This document shows positions 28,407-37,097 of a stretch of DNA of 54,378 bases, one piece after another (position 1 is the stretch's first letter; each line of letters opens with the position of its first letter). The DNA comes from a virus. A model generated the notes under the pieces. The model searched no databases. It worked only from the letters and a program-made list of their open reading frames with translations, and was not told where the DNA came from. Made by a program: the position numbers and the translations under genes. The DNA lies in the IMG/VR virus record IMGVR_UViG_3300014501_000023, positions 1 through 54,378 of that record. The stretch is one strand, 5' to 3'.

Positions 28407-30695
28407 ATGAGGAGGCTGCTCCTCCCGCTTCTACTCTCAGCGTGCGCCGTTTTTTCGCCGCTGAGGGCGGCCGAGGTTGGCGGCTACAATAACGCCGGGC
28501 CGGCCACTCCCACAGACCGGATACTAGAGGACCAGGCCGGCGTCACGGTAAATGCCACGCCGCTGCAGCTGGCCACCTACACTTTCGGTTACGAAGCTAC
28601 GCGCGTCGTGACGGCCTCGGGCGCCGTGACCATGGCCGTGGCCGACTACAACGTCTGCGTCAACAAGGGCACGCCGGCTGCGACCACGGTCAACCTGCCG
28701 GCGAGCCCGACGACCGGGCAGGCGTACACCATAGGCGACTGCGCGGGCAATGCCGCGACCTATAACATCACGGTCACGCCAGCGGCCGGGAACATCGACG
28801 GCTCCTCGACCTTCCCGATTTCCAGCAACTGGGGCGTCTGGGACGGCTACTACGACGGCACACAGTGGAAGACCACCGCCTCGTACCCATCGAGCGGCAG
28901 CGGTCTCACCGCGCTGACCGGGGTGGTGAGCGCGAGCGGCACCGGAAGCGTCGCGACGACTCTCAACTGGACGCCGGGCTCTTATTACGACGTCGCGAAC
29001 CCGTCATACGCCGGGGGCGTGTACTGCGACGACTCGCACAACGATGCCCCAGCCGTCCAGGCAGCGTACGCCGCCGCTAGTGACGCCTCCATCGGCGGCG
29101 GCTATGCCTCGCTGATCTTTCCAGCCGGGAAAGAGTGCAAATTCTCGTGGGGAGTGGTCGAGACCAATATCGGCGTGCACTCGCTCGGCGGCGGCAACTA
29201 CTCGACGGTGATTGATCTTGAGCCGAGCATCAGCGTCTCCGGCGTGGCTATCGCCAGTACGGCCGGGGCGTTCACCACCAGCAGTTGCTCAGGCCTGACC
29301 GTCGGCAATCGGCTTAAGATTTCCGGCACGCTTGGTGGTTCTGGCTCAATCACTGGATACACGAATCCGAGCTATTACTATGTTTCTGCCGTGACCGGCA
29401 CGGCCTCTGCCTGCACCGGCTTCACGCTAAAGACGAACGCATCGCCCACGCCTGCCGCAATCGTCACGACTACCGGCACGCCAACCGGTCTGACTTACAC
29501 GGTCGTCGGCGTAGCGGCTTTCACGTTCGGCACGCTCGGCGCGGAGACCATCAACGATACCCTCGAGGGTATCGGGTTCATCAGCTTTGACAGCACCTAC
29601 ACCAAGATCGCGGTTGAAGCGTTGGACGTGGGTGGATTCCAACTGAAGGACATCTGCGTCGGCGTGGGCGGCGTGGCGTGGAGCGGCGGCCCAGCCATAC
29701 CGCCTGATACGCAGGCGGGCTCGATAGGCATACGAGCCTACGGGCGCGAGAATACGGACGTGGGCCCGGTAATCTGCAACCTCGCTGATAATCCCGAGGT
29801 CTGGTCGCCGAACCCGAACGATCCGAACGAAAACGAGGATCAGGACCACTGGCACTGGCACGACCAGCTCTTGACGCAATCCGGTACCAACGCCACCGGC
29901 TCCTGCCTAATTCGGATCGATCCCGGCGTCGGCTTAAGCAACACGACCGTCGACGGCCAGGAGGCGTGGGTCGCTGGTGATAATGGCGTCTGTAACAACG
30001 ATACGACGTCGACCGTTTCATCTTTTACGAGCACGTGGGGGCACGCGCGCTGGGAACAGGCGCCGGTGAGCACCGGGTACATGTTCTATTTCTCGTCTAA
30101 CAGCGAGTTCCAGGGCGCCCATATTTACGATGCCTACAACGGCTCGACGGCGAATGGCATTTACTGCCGCAAGTGCTACAGCTTGCAAGTGGACGGCTTC
30201 ACTGGTTCCGCAATGGGAGTCGCGTTTAATCTCGATAGCTCTGATTACGACGTTAATGCGCGCGGGATATGGCCGAACAGTGGCGCGACGAACACGGTCT
30301 CCGGTCAGACGCTGATAGAGGCCGACTACCTGTACGGGAATTCCAGCGTCCCGTATAACGCGACCTGGAGCAACAGCGCCCAGACGTACAACCGCACGGT
30401 CGGCGCCCAGTACTCCTTCTCCGGCAGCGCGCCCGCGGTCAGTGCTTGCGGGACGAGTCCTTCGATAGACTCCAACGCGACTAATGCGTCAGGCACCGTG
30501 ACGGTCGGCAGCGGCACCGACACGTCGTGCACGGTCACGTTCGCCGGCGGCGGCTACGCGACGTGGAACCACTGCCAGGTGAGCCCTGAGGCCGTTGACG
30601 CCGGTTTCGCCTACAGCTACACGAAGACGGTATTGACAGTCACTGCGACATCATTGACTTCTGAGAAGTTCGACTACAGCTGCAACGGTTTTTGA
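28407..30695 (+). CDS. Large exported beta-helix-like protein (tailspike/adhesin type)
   Basis: 762 residues. MRRLLLPLLLSACAVFSPLRA is a Sec signal, with a possible lipobox (LSAC, Cys 13) or an LRA|A cleavage site. After two beta-rich regions comes a block typical of pectate-lyase-like beta-helices: YDGTQWKT, then SYAGGVYCDDSHNDAPAVQAAYAAASD (about 195-220, the usual capping motif 'D..NDAPA.Q.A'), followed by irregular strands with Asn and Gly turns. Such folds carry glycan-binding or lyase sites in tailspikes. Adjacent to head genes rather than the baseplate. An export signal on a spike-like protein is unexpected. Confidence 0.7.
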   Translation: MRRLLLPLLLSACAVFSPLRAAEVGGYNNAGPATPTDRILEDQAGVTVNATPLQLATYTFGYEATRVVTASGAVTMAVADYNVCVNKGTPAATTVNLPASPTTGQAYTIGDCAGNAATYNITVTPAAGNIDGSSTFPISSNWGVWDGYYDGTQWKTTASYPSSGSGLTALTGVVSASGTGSVATTLNWTPGSYYDVANPSYAGGVYCDDSHNDAPAVQAAYAAASDASIGGGYASLIFPAGKECKFSWGVVETNIGVHSLGGGNYSTVIDLEPSISVSGVAIASTAGAFTTSSCSGLTVGNRLKISGTLGGSGSITGYTNPSYYYVSAVTGTASACTGFTLKTNASPTPAAIVTTTGTPTGLTYTVVGVAAFTFGTLGAETINDTLEGIGFISFDSTYTKIAVEALDVGGFQLKDICVGVGGVAWSGGPAIPPDTQAGSIGIRAYGRENTDVGPVICNLADNPEVWSPNPNDPNENEDQDHWHWHDQLLTQSGTNATGSCLIRIDPGVGLSNTTVDGQEAWVAGDNGVCNNDTTSTVSSFTSTWGHARWEQAPVSTGYMFYFSSNSEFQGAHIYDAYNGSTANGIYCRKCYSLQVDGFTGSAMGVAFNLDSSDYDVNARGIWPNSGATNTVSGQTLIEADYLYGNSSVPYNATWSNSAQTYNRTVGAQYSFSGSAPAVSACGTSPSIDSNATNASGTVTVGSGTDTSCTVTFAGGGYATWNHCQVSPEAVDAGFAYSYTKTVLTVTATSLTSEKFDYSCNGF

Positions 30696-30739
30696 TCCGA
30701 TGAAATCCGCGACAAGCGGCGCAGGTTTGAGGCAGTAAA

Positions 30740-33307
30740 ATGGCGCTTCGCGGTACAGCAGCTTATCCGACGACGCCTTTCACTGAATCGCAGGCCTCTA
30801 GCGGAACGATAACTGTCAGCGGCATTGGCATCGCAGCCGGCGACATCATTTTGCTGTTCGCTCTCTTGGAGCTTGGCTCGTCGACTGTTACCGGGTGGCC
30901 GAGCGGATTTGCCGCAGTCACTGGGACATCGCAGATCGCGAACAGCACGGTCTTCGGCAATCACACGGTCCAGGTCGCTTGGAAACTCGCGACCGGAAGC
31001 GAGCCGAGCACCTACACGGTCACTTTCAACCAAGCCTGCTTTTACGTTCTTCAGTGCCGCGCTTATTCGGGGCGCAATCAGACATCGCCATTCACGGCGG
31101 TGGCTGACACAGGGCCGAGCGGTACCGGCACCGGTTCGGTCACTCTTGCGGCCACCGGGGTGACGGCCGCTGCTGGGGATGATGTCGTCTTTTTTGGTGG
31201 CAACTGCTGGTGGAATACAGCCGACACCTACACCTACACGCCGCCCACTGGGTTCACCACTAATCCGCTCTTGAGCCCGGCGTACAACGGCTTCAGCTCT
31301 TTCGCGATGCCAGCCTTCAGCTCTGATAAAACCAACGTCAGCGCTGGGGCGACTGGGACCATAGCCGGCACCCTTGCAGATACCGCCGGCTCGAACATGC
31401 GCTATGGCGCGTATGTGCTCTCGCTCGCGCAGGCGGCCGCGGCAGCCTCCGGCTCCGCGGCAATCACGGAAGGCGCGGATACTGTTTCGGCGAGTGGCGC
31501 GGTGAAAGTCGCGGCCACGGCGGCGATCACTGAGGGTTCCGATACCGTCGCAGGCGTAGGCACGGTTAAGGTCTCTGGTGCGTCCGCGATCACCGAAGGC
31601 GCGGACACGGTCGCGGCATCTGGCGCCGTAAAAGTCTCTGGTGTATCTGTGATCACGGAAAGCGCGGACACGGTAGCCGCCTCTGGCGCAGTCGCTGTGA
31701 GCGGTTCGACCGCGATAACCGAGGGTGCAGACACCGTATCGGCGGCCGGCGCAGCTGCGTACGTAGGCTCGGCCGCGATCACCGAAGCCGCCGACCTGTT
31801 GGGCTCGTTGTTGCTCGACAGCTCTGGAAATCCGGTAACGGACAGCTTCGGCAACAACATAAACGATGTCGACGGCGCGACCGGAACAGCCATACTCGCC
31901 GGTTCTGCTGCGATCTCCGAAAGTAATGACGCTGTGAGCGCCGTCGGGACCGTGTCGGTCTCTGGTTCCGCGACAATTGCCGAAGGCGCGGATGCAGCGA
32001 GCGCAGCTGGCGCGGTACTGGTCGCCGGCCTCGCCGGGATCACGGAAGGTGCCGACGCAGTTGCCGCGAGCGGTACGCTCCTGGTGGCCGGCCTCGCGGG
32101 GATCTCTGAAGGTCACGATACTGTTTCAGCCTCTGGCGCCGAGTCAGTTGCTGGTGCTGCCGCGATTGCGGAGACTGCTGATACTGCGGGCGCGGTCGGG
32201 TCAGTCGCTGTCAGCGGTGCCTCGAGCATCGCCGAAGGCGCCGATACCGTTGCCGCATCGGGCACGACTGTCAACGGCGGCACGGCTTCGATCACGGAGG
32301 GGGCCGATACCGTAAGCGCATCCGGCGCGGTGAGCGTCAGCGGCGTCAGCGCAATTACGGAGGGCCTTGATGCCGTAGCAGGCGCCGGGTCCGTGTCAGT
32401 AGCGGGCGCGGCTAGTATCGCCGAGGCCACCGATGTCGTGAGTGCGACCGGCGCTGTGTCTGTGTCCGGCGTGGCTGCAATCGCTGAGACTTCGGACTCG
32501 GTTGCGGCATCTGGCGCTGTTGGCGTCCCAGGTGGAACCGCTTCTATAGTTGAAGGGGCCGACACCGCGGTTGGCGTCGGCACTGTCCATGTGAGTGGCT
32601 CGGCTTCGATTGTCGAAGGTCCGGACACCAGCACTTCTAGCGGTAGCGTTGCGGTCAGCGCAAGCGCCGTCATCACCGAGGGCGTCGATGCGGTCAGCGC
32701 CGCGGGCACCGTGTCTACTGCGGGGGCTGCGGCGATTGTTGAGGGTACGGACGTTGCCGCGGGCGCCGGTACAACTGTCGCGTCGGGTGTCGGGGCGGTC
32801 GCGGAAGGTCCGGACGTCGCCAATGCTGCCGGCGCCGTCAGTGTTACCGGCGCCGCCTCGATCACCGAGAACCACGATACCGGCTCGAGCGCTGGCACCG
32901 TTACGGTTGTCGGTGCTGCGGCGATTGTAGAAAGCGTTGACTCAGCCTCCGCTCACGGTGGCGTCAGCGTCAGCGGTCTGGCCGCGATCACCGAGTCCCA
33001 GGACTTCGCTAGCGGCGCGGGGGTCATCAGAGTCAGCGGCGTCGCGTCGCTAGCCGAATCGGATGACGCAGTCGCGGCTGTCGGCATGGCAGGCGGCTAC
33101 GGCTCGGCTGAGATTTCTGAAGCCGTCGACACGGTGGCGGCGAGTGGCCTTGTAGTCGATATTGGGACAGCCGCAATTGTCGAGGCCGATGACTTTGCCG
33201 CTGGTATTGGAACTGTTGTTAATCCACCTCTCGGCCCGGTGCAGCTGTGCGTCTCAGGCGCGGTCGAGGTCTGTGGGTCGATCTTTGCCCCGATCGAGGT
33301 ACAGTAA
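30740..33307 (+). CDS. Giant repeat protein with about 27 copies of a 21-residue unit
   Basis: 855 residues. Residues 1-236 form a beta-rich domain (SSGTITVSGIGIAAGDIILL; NHTVQVAWKLATGSEPSTYTV; GDDVVFFGGNCWW). Residues 237-827 are about 27 degenerate repeats of about 21 residues with pattern A-I-(T/A)-E-G-x-D-T-V-x-A-x-G-x-V-x-V-(S/A)-G. The sixth unit has an insertion (LLLDSSGNPVTDSFGNNIND). The last 28 residues contain two Cys (LCVSGAVEVCGS). Regular alternation of hydrophobic residues suggests a beta-solenoid or strings of short strands: a long fibre or surface stalk. No signal peptide. Confidence 0.75.
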   Translation: MALRGTAAYPTTPFTESQASSGTITVSGIGIAAGDIILLFALLELGSSTVTGWPSGFAAVTGTSQIANSTVFGNHTVQVAWKLATGSEPSTYTVTFNQACFYVLQCRAYSGRNQTSPFTAVADTGPSGTGTGSVTLAATGVTAAAGDDVVFFGGNCWWNTADTYTYTPPTGFTTNPLLSPAYNGFSSFAMPAFSSDKTNVSAGATGTIAGTLADTAGSNMRYGAYVLSLAQAAAAASGSAAITEGADTVSASGAVKVAATAAITEGSDTVAGVGTVKVSGASAITEGADTVAASGAVKVSGVSVITESADTVAASGAVAVSGSTAITEGADTVSAAGAAAYVGSAAITEAADLLGSLLLDSSGNPVTDSFGNNINDVDGATGTAILAGSAAISESNDAVSAVGTVSVSGSATIAEGADAASAAGAVLVAGLAGITEGADAVAASGTLLVAGLAGISEGHDTVSASGAESVAGAAAIAETADTAGAVGSVAVSGASSIAEGADTVAASGTTVNGGTASITEGADTVSASGAVSVSGVSAITEGLDAVAGAGSVSVAGAASIAEATDVVSATGAVSVSGVAAIAETSDSVAASGAVGVPGGTASIVEGADTAVGVGTVHVSGSASIVEGPDTSTSSGSVAVSASAVITEGVDAVSAAGTVSTAGAAAIVEGTDVAAGAGTTVASGVGAVAEGPDVANAAGAVSVTGAASITENHDTGSSAGTVTVVGAAAIVESVDSASAHGGVSVSGLAAITESQDFASGAGVIRVSGVASLAESDDAVAAVGMAGGYGSAEISEAVDTVAASGLVVDIGTAAIVEADDFAAGIGTVVNPPLGPVQLCVSGAVEVCGSIFAPIEVQ
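31448..33220 (+). repeat. 63-bp tandem coding repeat array
   Basis: About 27 units of roughly 63 bp encoding the repeats of the 30740-33307 protein. Units keep the protein pattern but differ widely at synonymous sites, so the array is old or strongly diversified rather than freshly expanded. One unit is lengthened near 31790-31890. Confidence 0.8.
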
Positions 33308-33309
33308 AA

Positions 33310-33678
33310 GTGCAAGCCGACTGCCCCTTCAACGTATCGCTCGGGCTCAACAGCGCCGACCCGGTGTTTAATGAGGGTTCGACCTGCGTCGTGGCCGCGA
33401 GCTTCTTCGCCGCGTCGACCGGCGCCCCTTTCACGCCGACCTCGATCTTGTACCGGGTCGACGACATCAACTCCGGCGCCCCCATCGTGGCGTCCACGAG
33501 CGTGACGCCGGCCCCGAGCGTGAGCATCACGGTGACCGGGGCGCAGAACGCGCTGCTGTCCGCGCTGCGCTGCGTCGAGGAGCACCAGCTGACGGTCACA
33601 GTCGAGGACTCCTACGGCAACGTCGCAAACGTGCCGATCCGCTGGCTGGTCAAGCGCGTCTTCACATCAATCACATGA
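33310..33678 (+). CDS. Hypothetical beta-rich structural protein
   Basis: 122 residues from GTG 33310, with GAGG 9 bases upstream. Ig-like strand pattern: FNEGSTCVVAASFF, TSILYRVDDINSGAPI, PSVSITVTGAQNALL, HQLTVTVEDSYGNVANVPIRWLVKRV. Probably a bacterial Ig-like or tail/neck decoration protein. The reading from 33247 is out of frame in the repeat gene. Confidence 0.62.
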   Translation: MQADCPFNVSLGLNSADPVFNEGSTCVVAASFFAASTGAPFTPTSILYRVDDINSGAPIVASTSVTPAPSVSITVTGAQNALLSALRCVEEHQLTVTVEDSYGNVANVPIRWLVKRVFTSIT

Positions 33679-33688
33679 GCAGGCAAAA

Positions 33689-33934
33689 ATGGCTGAGCCC
33701 AGGAGAGTCAACGTCCGCGTCCACGAGGTCGCCGACGGCAGCAAGCACCTGGTGTTCGAGATCGCGGGCACCGGGGAGTGCGTCGGCGAGGTGCGGGTCG
33801 TGGCCTCCGACCCGGGCTACCTGCCGGTGATGGCGGCGCTGTTCACGCGGTGGGCGGGCGGTTCGCGCGCGCCCGGACCGCCTGAGCTGAGCATCGTCGC
33901 ATCAGTCAGGCAAGCCATCAACGGCAGTCACTGA
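33689..33934 (+). CDS. Hypothetical protein
   Basis: 81 residues. Strand-rich: RRVNVRVHEVADGSKHLVFEIAGTGECVGEVRVVASD, then a helix (LPVMAALFTRWAGG). No family recognised; lies in the neck gene run. Confidence 0.6.
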   Translation: MAEPRRVNVRVHEVADGSKHLVFEIAGTGECVGEVRVVASDPGYLPVMAALFTRWAGGSRAPGPPELSIVASVRQAINGSH

Positions 33935-33963
33935 AAGTCTTTTTTGAAGGAGCGGACAGAAAC

Positions 33964-34215
33964 ATGGCAAGCAAACGCACGGGGCGCAAATTCCTGAGCG
34001 ACAACGTGGTGAACGCGCGGCGCAACGCGACGCCCAGGCCGCAGCGCGTCACGATCATCACCGGCGGCATGAAGTACCGGCCCGGACAGCCGCCCGTGCC
34101 CGTGTACCCGGCGGGGGCTGCGCGCGTGCTGGGGCGCGGCGTGGTCGCCAGGTCGTCCCCGCTGCCGCCCGTGGTCAGCAGCCCGCCGGCAGACGCCCCG
34201 CTGCAGGCGGAGTGA
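33964..34215 (+). CDS. Hypothetical basic protein
   Basis: 83 residues, preceded by AAGGAG. Basic N-terminus (MASKRTGRKFLSDNVVNARRNATPRPQRV) and a Pro/Val-rich disordered remainder. No family recognised; lies just before the DUF4054 connector gene. Confidence 0.6.
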   Translation: MASKRTGRKFLSDNVVNARRNATPRPQRVTIITGGMKYRPGQPPVPVYPAGAARVLGRGVVARSSPLPPVVSSPPADAPLQAE

Positions 34216-34234
34216 AGGCTCACGGCCTCAAGCC

Positions 34235-34681
34235 ATGAGCATCGATTCGCCGGTCTACAACGACGCGAACTTCCGCAAGCAGTTCCCGGCGTTCGCCGAC
34301 GCGGTGCGGTTCCCGGAGGCGGCGCTGGAGTTCGCCTGGGACATGGGCGCCAACTGGATCTCGCAGTACGCGTCCGCCTGGTGGGGCTTGGGGTCGAGCA
34401 CGAAGCGCTGGCAGCAGGCTGCTGACCTCATGGGTGCGGTGGTTGCCAAGCAGCTGTCGCCCGAGGGCGGCGAGGGGAACGATGCCGTTGGGCCGGTATC
34501 GCAGGCCGCTGAGGGCAGCGTTAGCGTGTCGTTCCAGATACCCGCGTTCGGCTCCTCGGCCTTCAGCGCGCTGCTGCTGACCAACCCGCCGTACGGTCCG
34601 CTGCTGCTGTCGCTGCTGCAGATCGCTGCCAGCGTCGGCCCCTATATTCCGAGCGGCCGGTTCTCGTACGTGCCGCCGTGA
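34235..34681 (+). CDS. DUF4054 family head-tail connector protein
   Basis: 148 residues. DUF4054 pattern: YNDANFRKQFPAFAD near residue 8, then AALEFAWDMGANWIS, a helix with KRWQQAADLMGAVVAKQL, and SVSVSFQIPAFGSSAFSALLLTNPPYGPLLLSLL with the conserved aromatic/Thr-x-x-Gly region near the C-terminus. Members sit at the portal-tail joint. Context (followed by gp10-like tail completion protein) agrees. Confidence 0.85.
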   Translation: MSIDSPVYNDANFRKQFPAFADAVRFPEAALEFAWDMGANWISQYASAWWGLGSSTKRWQQAADLMGAVVAKQLSPEGGEGNDAVGPVSQAAEGSVSVSFQIPAFGSSAFSALLLTNPPYGPLLLSLLQIAASVGPYIPSGRFSYVPP

Positions 34682-35103
34682 AGGTGCGATCGCTCAGGGA
34701 GCTGCACGCTCGGTTCAAACTTTGCGTGGCTCTCACCAGTACCGAGCGCGACGATCGGGGCATGTACGTGTGGCGCGATGAGAACGGCGTGCCGGAGTTC
34801 TGGTCGCCGACGTCGGAGCGCTACGTCTACCAGCACACGGACGATCCAGCCAACGCGCACGGCCTGTGGTTCGACTGCCCCGCCTGTTTTGAGACCAACG
34901 GTCACGGCGTGCTGGTCGGCTTCGCCGGTCGCAACGCGCCTTCTCCGCTGAGCGTAGGCAAGGACGGCAAGCCGACGTATTGGATTGTGAGCGGCACGAG
35001 CCTTGACGACCTGGTGCTGACCCCTTCGATCCTGCTTCATGACGGATGTAACTGGCACGGGTTCGTCGGTAGTAGCGGCGTCCCGCTCGGGCACGCGGCG
35101 TGA
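34678..35103 (+). CDS. DUF6527-like protein (first of a pair)
   Basis: 141 residues, ATGA-coupled. The C-terminal half has the hallmarks of DUF6527: GLWFDCPACFETNGHGVLVGF, then LVLTPSILLHDGCNWHGFVGSSGV, where the CPxC pair, the TPSI element and the C-x-W-H element form a likely zinc site. The N-terminal part adds YVWRDENGVPEFWSP. The next gene encodes a shorter relative. Usually found in phage late regions; function unknown. Confidence 0.75.
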   Translation: MKVRSLRELHARFKLCVALTSTERDDRGMYVWRDENGVPEFWSPTSERYVYQHTDDPANAHGLWFDCPACFETNGHGVLVGFAGRNAPSPLSVGKDGKPTYWIVSGTSLDDLVLTPSILLHDGCNWHGFVGSSGVPLGHAA

Positions 35104-35414
35104 GCGATGCCAGGGTACATTTCCACCCGCACACTGAGCATATTTATGAAACGTCGCTGGCGGAGCCTGGAAAAGAGCAGGAGTTTTCGTTTCAGTGCCC
35201 TAAGCACGACCGCCGTTGCGGCAACCAAATTATCGTAGGGCGCACAGCTTTGAAGCATGACCCGCAGAATAAGAACGGTGGTGTAGCGCAATGGGCGTGG
35301 AATGGTAATCGCGAGGCACCAACCTTTACGCCGTCAATTAATTGTGCGGGCTGCTGGCACGGATACATACGCGCCGGTCGTTGCGTCAATACAGCGGGCG
35401 TGGACGAACCGTAA
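35100..35414 (+). CDS. DUF6527-like protein (second of a pair)
   Basis: 104 residues, ATGA-coupled to its relative. FSFQCPKHDRRCGNQIIVG, WAWNGNREAPTFTPSINCAGCWHGYIRAGRCV reproduce the order of the preceding protein: Cys pair, Trp, TPSI, C-x-W-H, then a short tail. Lower G+C content than the preceding gene, which argues for independent acquisition rather than fresh tandem duplication. Probably zinc-binding. Confidence 0.72.
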   Translation: MSDARVHFHPHTEHIYETSLAEPGKEQEFSFQCPKHDRRCGNQIIVGRTALKHDPQNKNGGVAQWAWNGNREAPTFTPSINCAGCWHGYIRAGRCVNTAGVDEP

Positions 35415-35960
35415 ATGGCCAAGAACAAGCTCGATTTCGCCAAGATCGCCAAGGCGCTCAACGACCGCGCGCAGATGTTCAAGGGCGCGGTGGCCAAGGT
35501 CGGTATCCCGGCCGGTAAGAAGTACCCCGACGGCACCTCCATCGCCTACGTCGGCACCGTCCACGAGTTCGGCGCGCCGGAGGTCGGCATCCCGCAACGC
35601 TCCTGGCTGCGCTCGACTCGCAACGCCAAGCGCGCCGCGTGGGCGCGTGACCTGGCCGATGGAGCGCAGGCGGTGGTGCGTCGGGCTATCTCGCTCGACG
35701 GCATGCTGGACGCGGTGGGCGCGGCTGCGGCGGGCGACGTGGTGCAGACGATTGCGGCGCGCATCCCCCCACCCCTCAAGCCCGCGACCATCGCCGCGCG
35801 CGTGCGCCGCGCGCGCAGGACCAACCCGGGGTTCGGCGCCAAGTCCCTCCCCGTGACGATCAGCACGCCGCTCGACGACACCGGCACGCTAGTGGCGACC
35901 ATCGCTCACGGCACGGGTGCGGCGGGTGAGGAGTTCACGGGCGGAACGGCGGTGAAATAA
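35415..35960 (+). CDS. Tail completion/neck protein (HK97 gp10-like)
   Basis: 181 residues. Features of this family: KVGIPAGKKYPDGTSIAYVGTVHEFGAPEVGIPQRSWLRSTR (about 29-72), where the HEFG and P-x-RSW/R elements are conserved, then helices and C-terminal strands (LDDTGTLVATIAH), with the TG-x-L motif near the end. It joins head and tail during assembly. Begins one base after the preceding stop codon. Confidence 0.87.
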   Translation: MAKNKLDFAKIAKALNDRAQMFKGAVAKVGIPAGKKYPDGTSIAYVGTVHEFGAPEVGIPQRSWLRSTRNAKRAAWARDLADGAQAVVRRAISLDGMLDAVGAAAAGDVVQTIAARIPPPLKPATIAARVRRARRTNPGFGAKSLPVTISTPLDDTGTLVATIAHGTGAAGEEFTGGTAVK

Positions 35961-35961
35961 A

Positions 35962-36378
35962 ATGGATCTACACAGAATCGTCCGCGGCGCCATTGGAGCA
36001 GTGAACCCTGATCAGTCCATAGGGTGGCGCAAGTACCTGCTCGCCGCCGCGCCGAACAGCAGTGGGCAGTCTGCGCCCACCTACGCTCCGCTGAAGGGGC
36101 TCATGGGACAGGTGCAACCGCTGCCCACCGACCAGCTCGCGCACATGGATCAACTCAACATCCAGGGCGTGCTGCGCCAGGTGTACCTCCGGGGTGCCGC
36201 GGCCACCGCGGTGCGCGTGGATGGCACGGGCGGCGACCTGTTGCAGTTCCCGGAAGTGCGCGGTGGCCCGCTGCGAGTGTGGCTCGTGGTGCTAGTCCCT
36301 GAGCAGTGGCCCGACTGGTGCCTGGCCGTCGTAAGGCTGCAGAACGATTCGCCGGTGGTGCAGGCTTGCACGCAATGA
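35962..36378 (+). CDS. Neck/tail attachment-type protein
   Basis: 138 residues. N-terminal helix (MDLHRIVRGAIGAVNP), then strand-rich sequence with QVQPLPTDQLAHMDQLNIQGVLRQVYLRG and ending WLVVLVPEQWPDWCLAVVRLQND. Small proteins with this build lie between the gp10-like protein and the sheath in related myoviruses and are taken to be neck proteins. No confident family name. Confidence 0.65.
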   Translation: MDLHRIVRGAIGAVNPDQSIGWRKYLLAAAPNSSGQSAPTYAPLKGLMGQVQPLPTDQLAHMDQLNIQGVLRQVYLRGAAATAVRVDGTGGDLLQFPEVRGGPLRVWLVVLVPEQWPDWCLAVVRLQNDSPVVQACTQ

Positions 36379-36413
36379 GTCTAAACATTTTCACTCTTTG
36401 AGGACATACTGAC

Positions 36414-37043
36414 ATGAAGATACTTCGTTCATTGATGTTGGCCGGTGCGCTGGCGGCGCTCGCTTGTGCGGCGGGTGCGCAGGTGCCCGGTGGGCTGTGG
36501 CGTTTCGGTACCACGGGCGCGTTTGCCCCGCAGCCCGGGGACTGCGTCAGCATTCTGGCGATGAATTCGAGCGGGCAGACGGGCACGGACTCGGCAACGC
36601 CATGTTCGCCCGCATTCCTCACTACTGCCTACACCAACGCGGCGCTCACAACCTACACCGCGGTCCTCGCCCTGCCGACCACTCAGGCTTCGACCGTGGT
36701 GGCCGGGGAGTGCGACTTAATCTGGGAGGACAGCTCGACCTCCGGCACCGCGACCTTCGCCGCCGGTCTCTCTGCGACGCCGACCGATCTCTGGGTCAAT
36801 GCTTCCTCGAGCGCTGGTGCGTACACGGCCCCCGCTTACACGACGATCGCAAACACCACGATCACCGCTGTCACTACTGCGCTGGCCGCTACCGCGGCGA
36901 CCACGCCCTACAGGACGCACCTGTCGTTCGTGCTGCAGAATTCCGCCATTGCGGCCAATATCTTGACTGTTTATGCACAATCAAATTCAGCGAGCTATAC
37001 ATTGACGGTCGAGCCCGGAAGCTGGTGCGCTTGGGTGCCGTAA
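36414..37043 (+). CDS. Exported beta-rich protein next to the sheath gene
   Basis: 209 residues. MKILRSLMLAGALAALACAAGA|QVPGG is a clear Sec signal (signal peptidase I site after AGA). The mature part is a Thr/Ala-rich beta-type domain (TAVLALPTTQASTVVAGECDLIWEDSSTSGTATF ... LSFVLQNSAIAANILTVYAQ) with Cys residues that could pair. AGGACAT lies upstream. An exported protein directly before the tail sheath gene is out of place for an ordinary myovirus. Function unknown. Confidence 0.7.
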   Translation: MKILRSLMLAGALAALACAAGAQVPGGLWRFGTTGAFAPQPGDCVSILAMNSSGQTGTDSATPCSPAFLTTAYTNAALTTYTAVLALPTTQASTVVAGECDLIWEDSSTSGTATFAAGLSATPTDLWVNASSSAGAYTAPAYTTIANTTITAVTTALAATAATTPYRTHLSFVLQNSAIAANILTVYAQSNSASYTLTVEPGSWCAWVP

Positions 37044-37097
37044 GGCACGGGCGGCTCAAGGTCCTGGCTGCACTAACCATATAAGCGGAGCAATTCA

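Noticed and set aside
30674-32116. 480-residue minus-strand frame opposite the repeat protein, and similar frames at 31402-32043 and 32113-32898
   Set aside because: They only mirror the 63-bp repeats; no start signals, and the plus-strand protein has a folded domain and fits the operon.
31448-33220. CRISPR array
   Set aside because: The periodic repeats are coding, contiguous and degenerate, without spacers.
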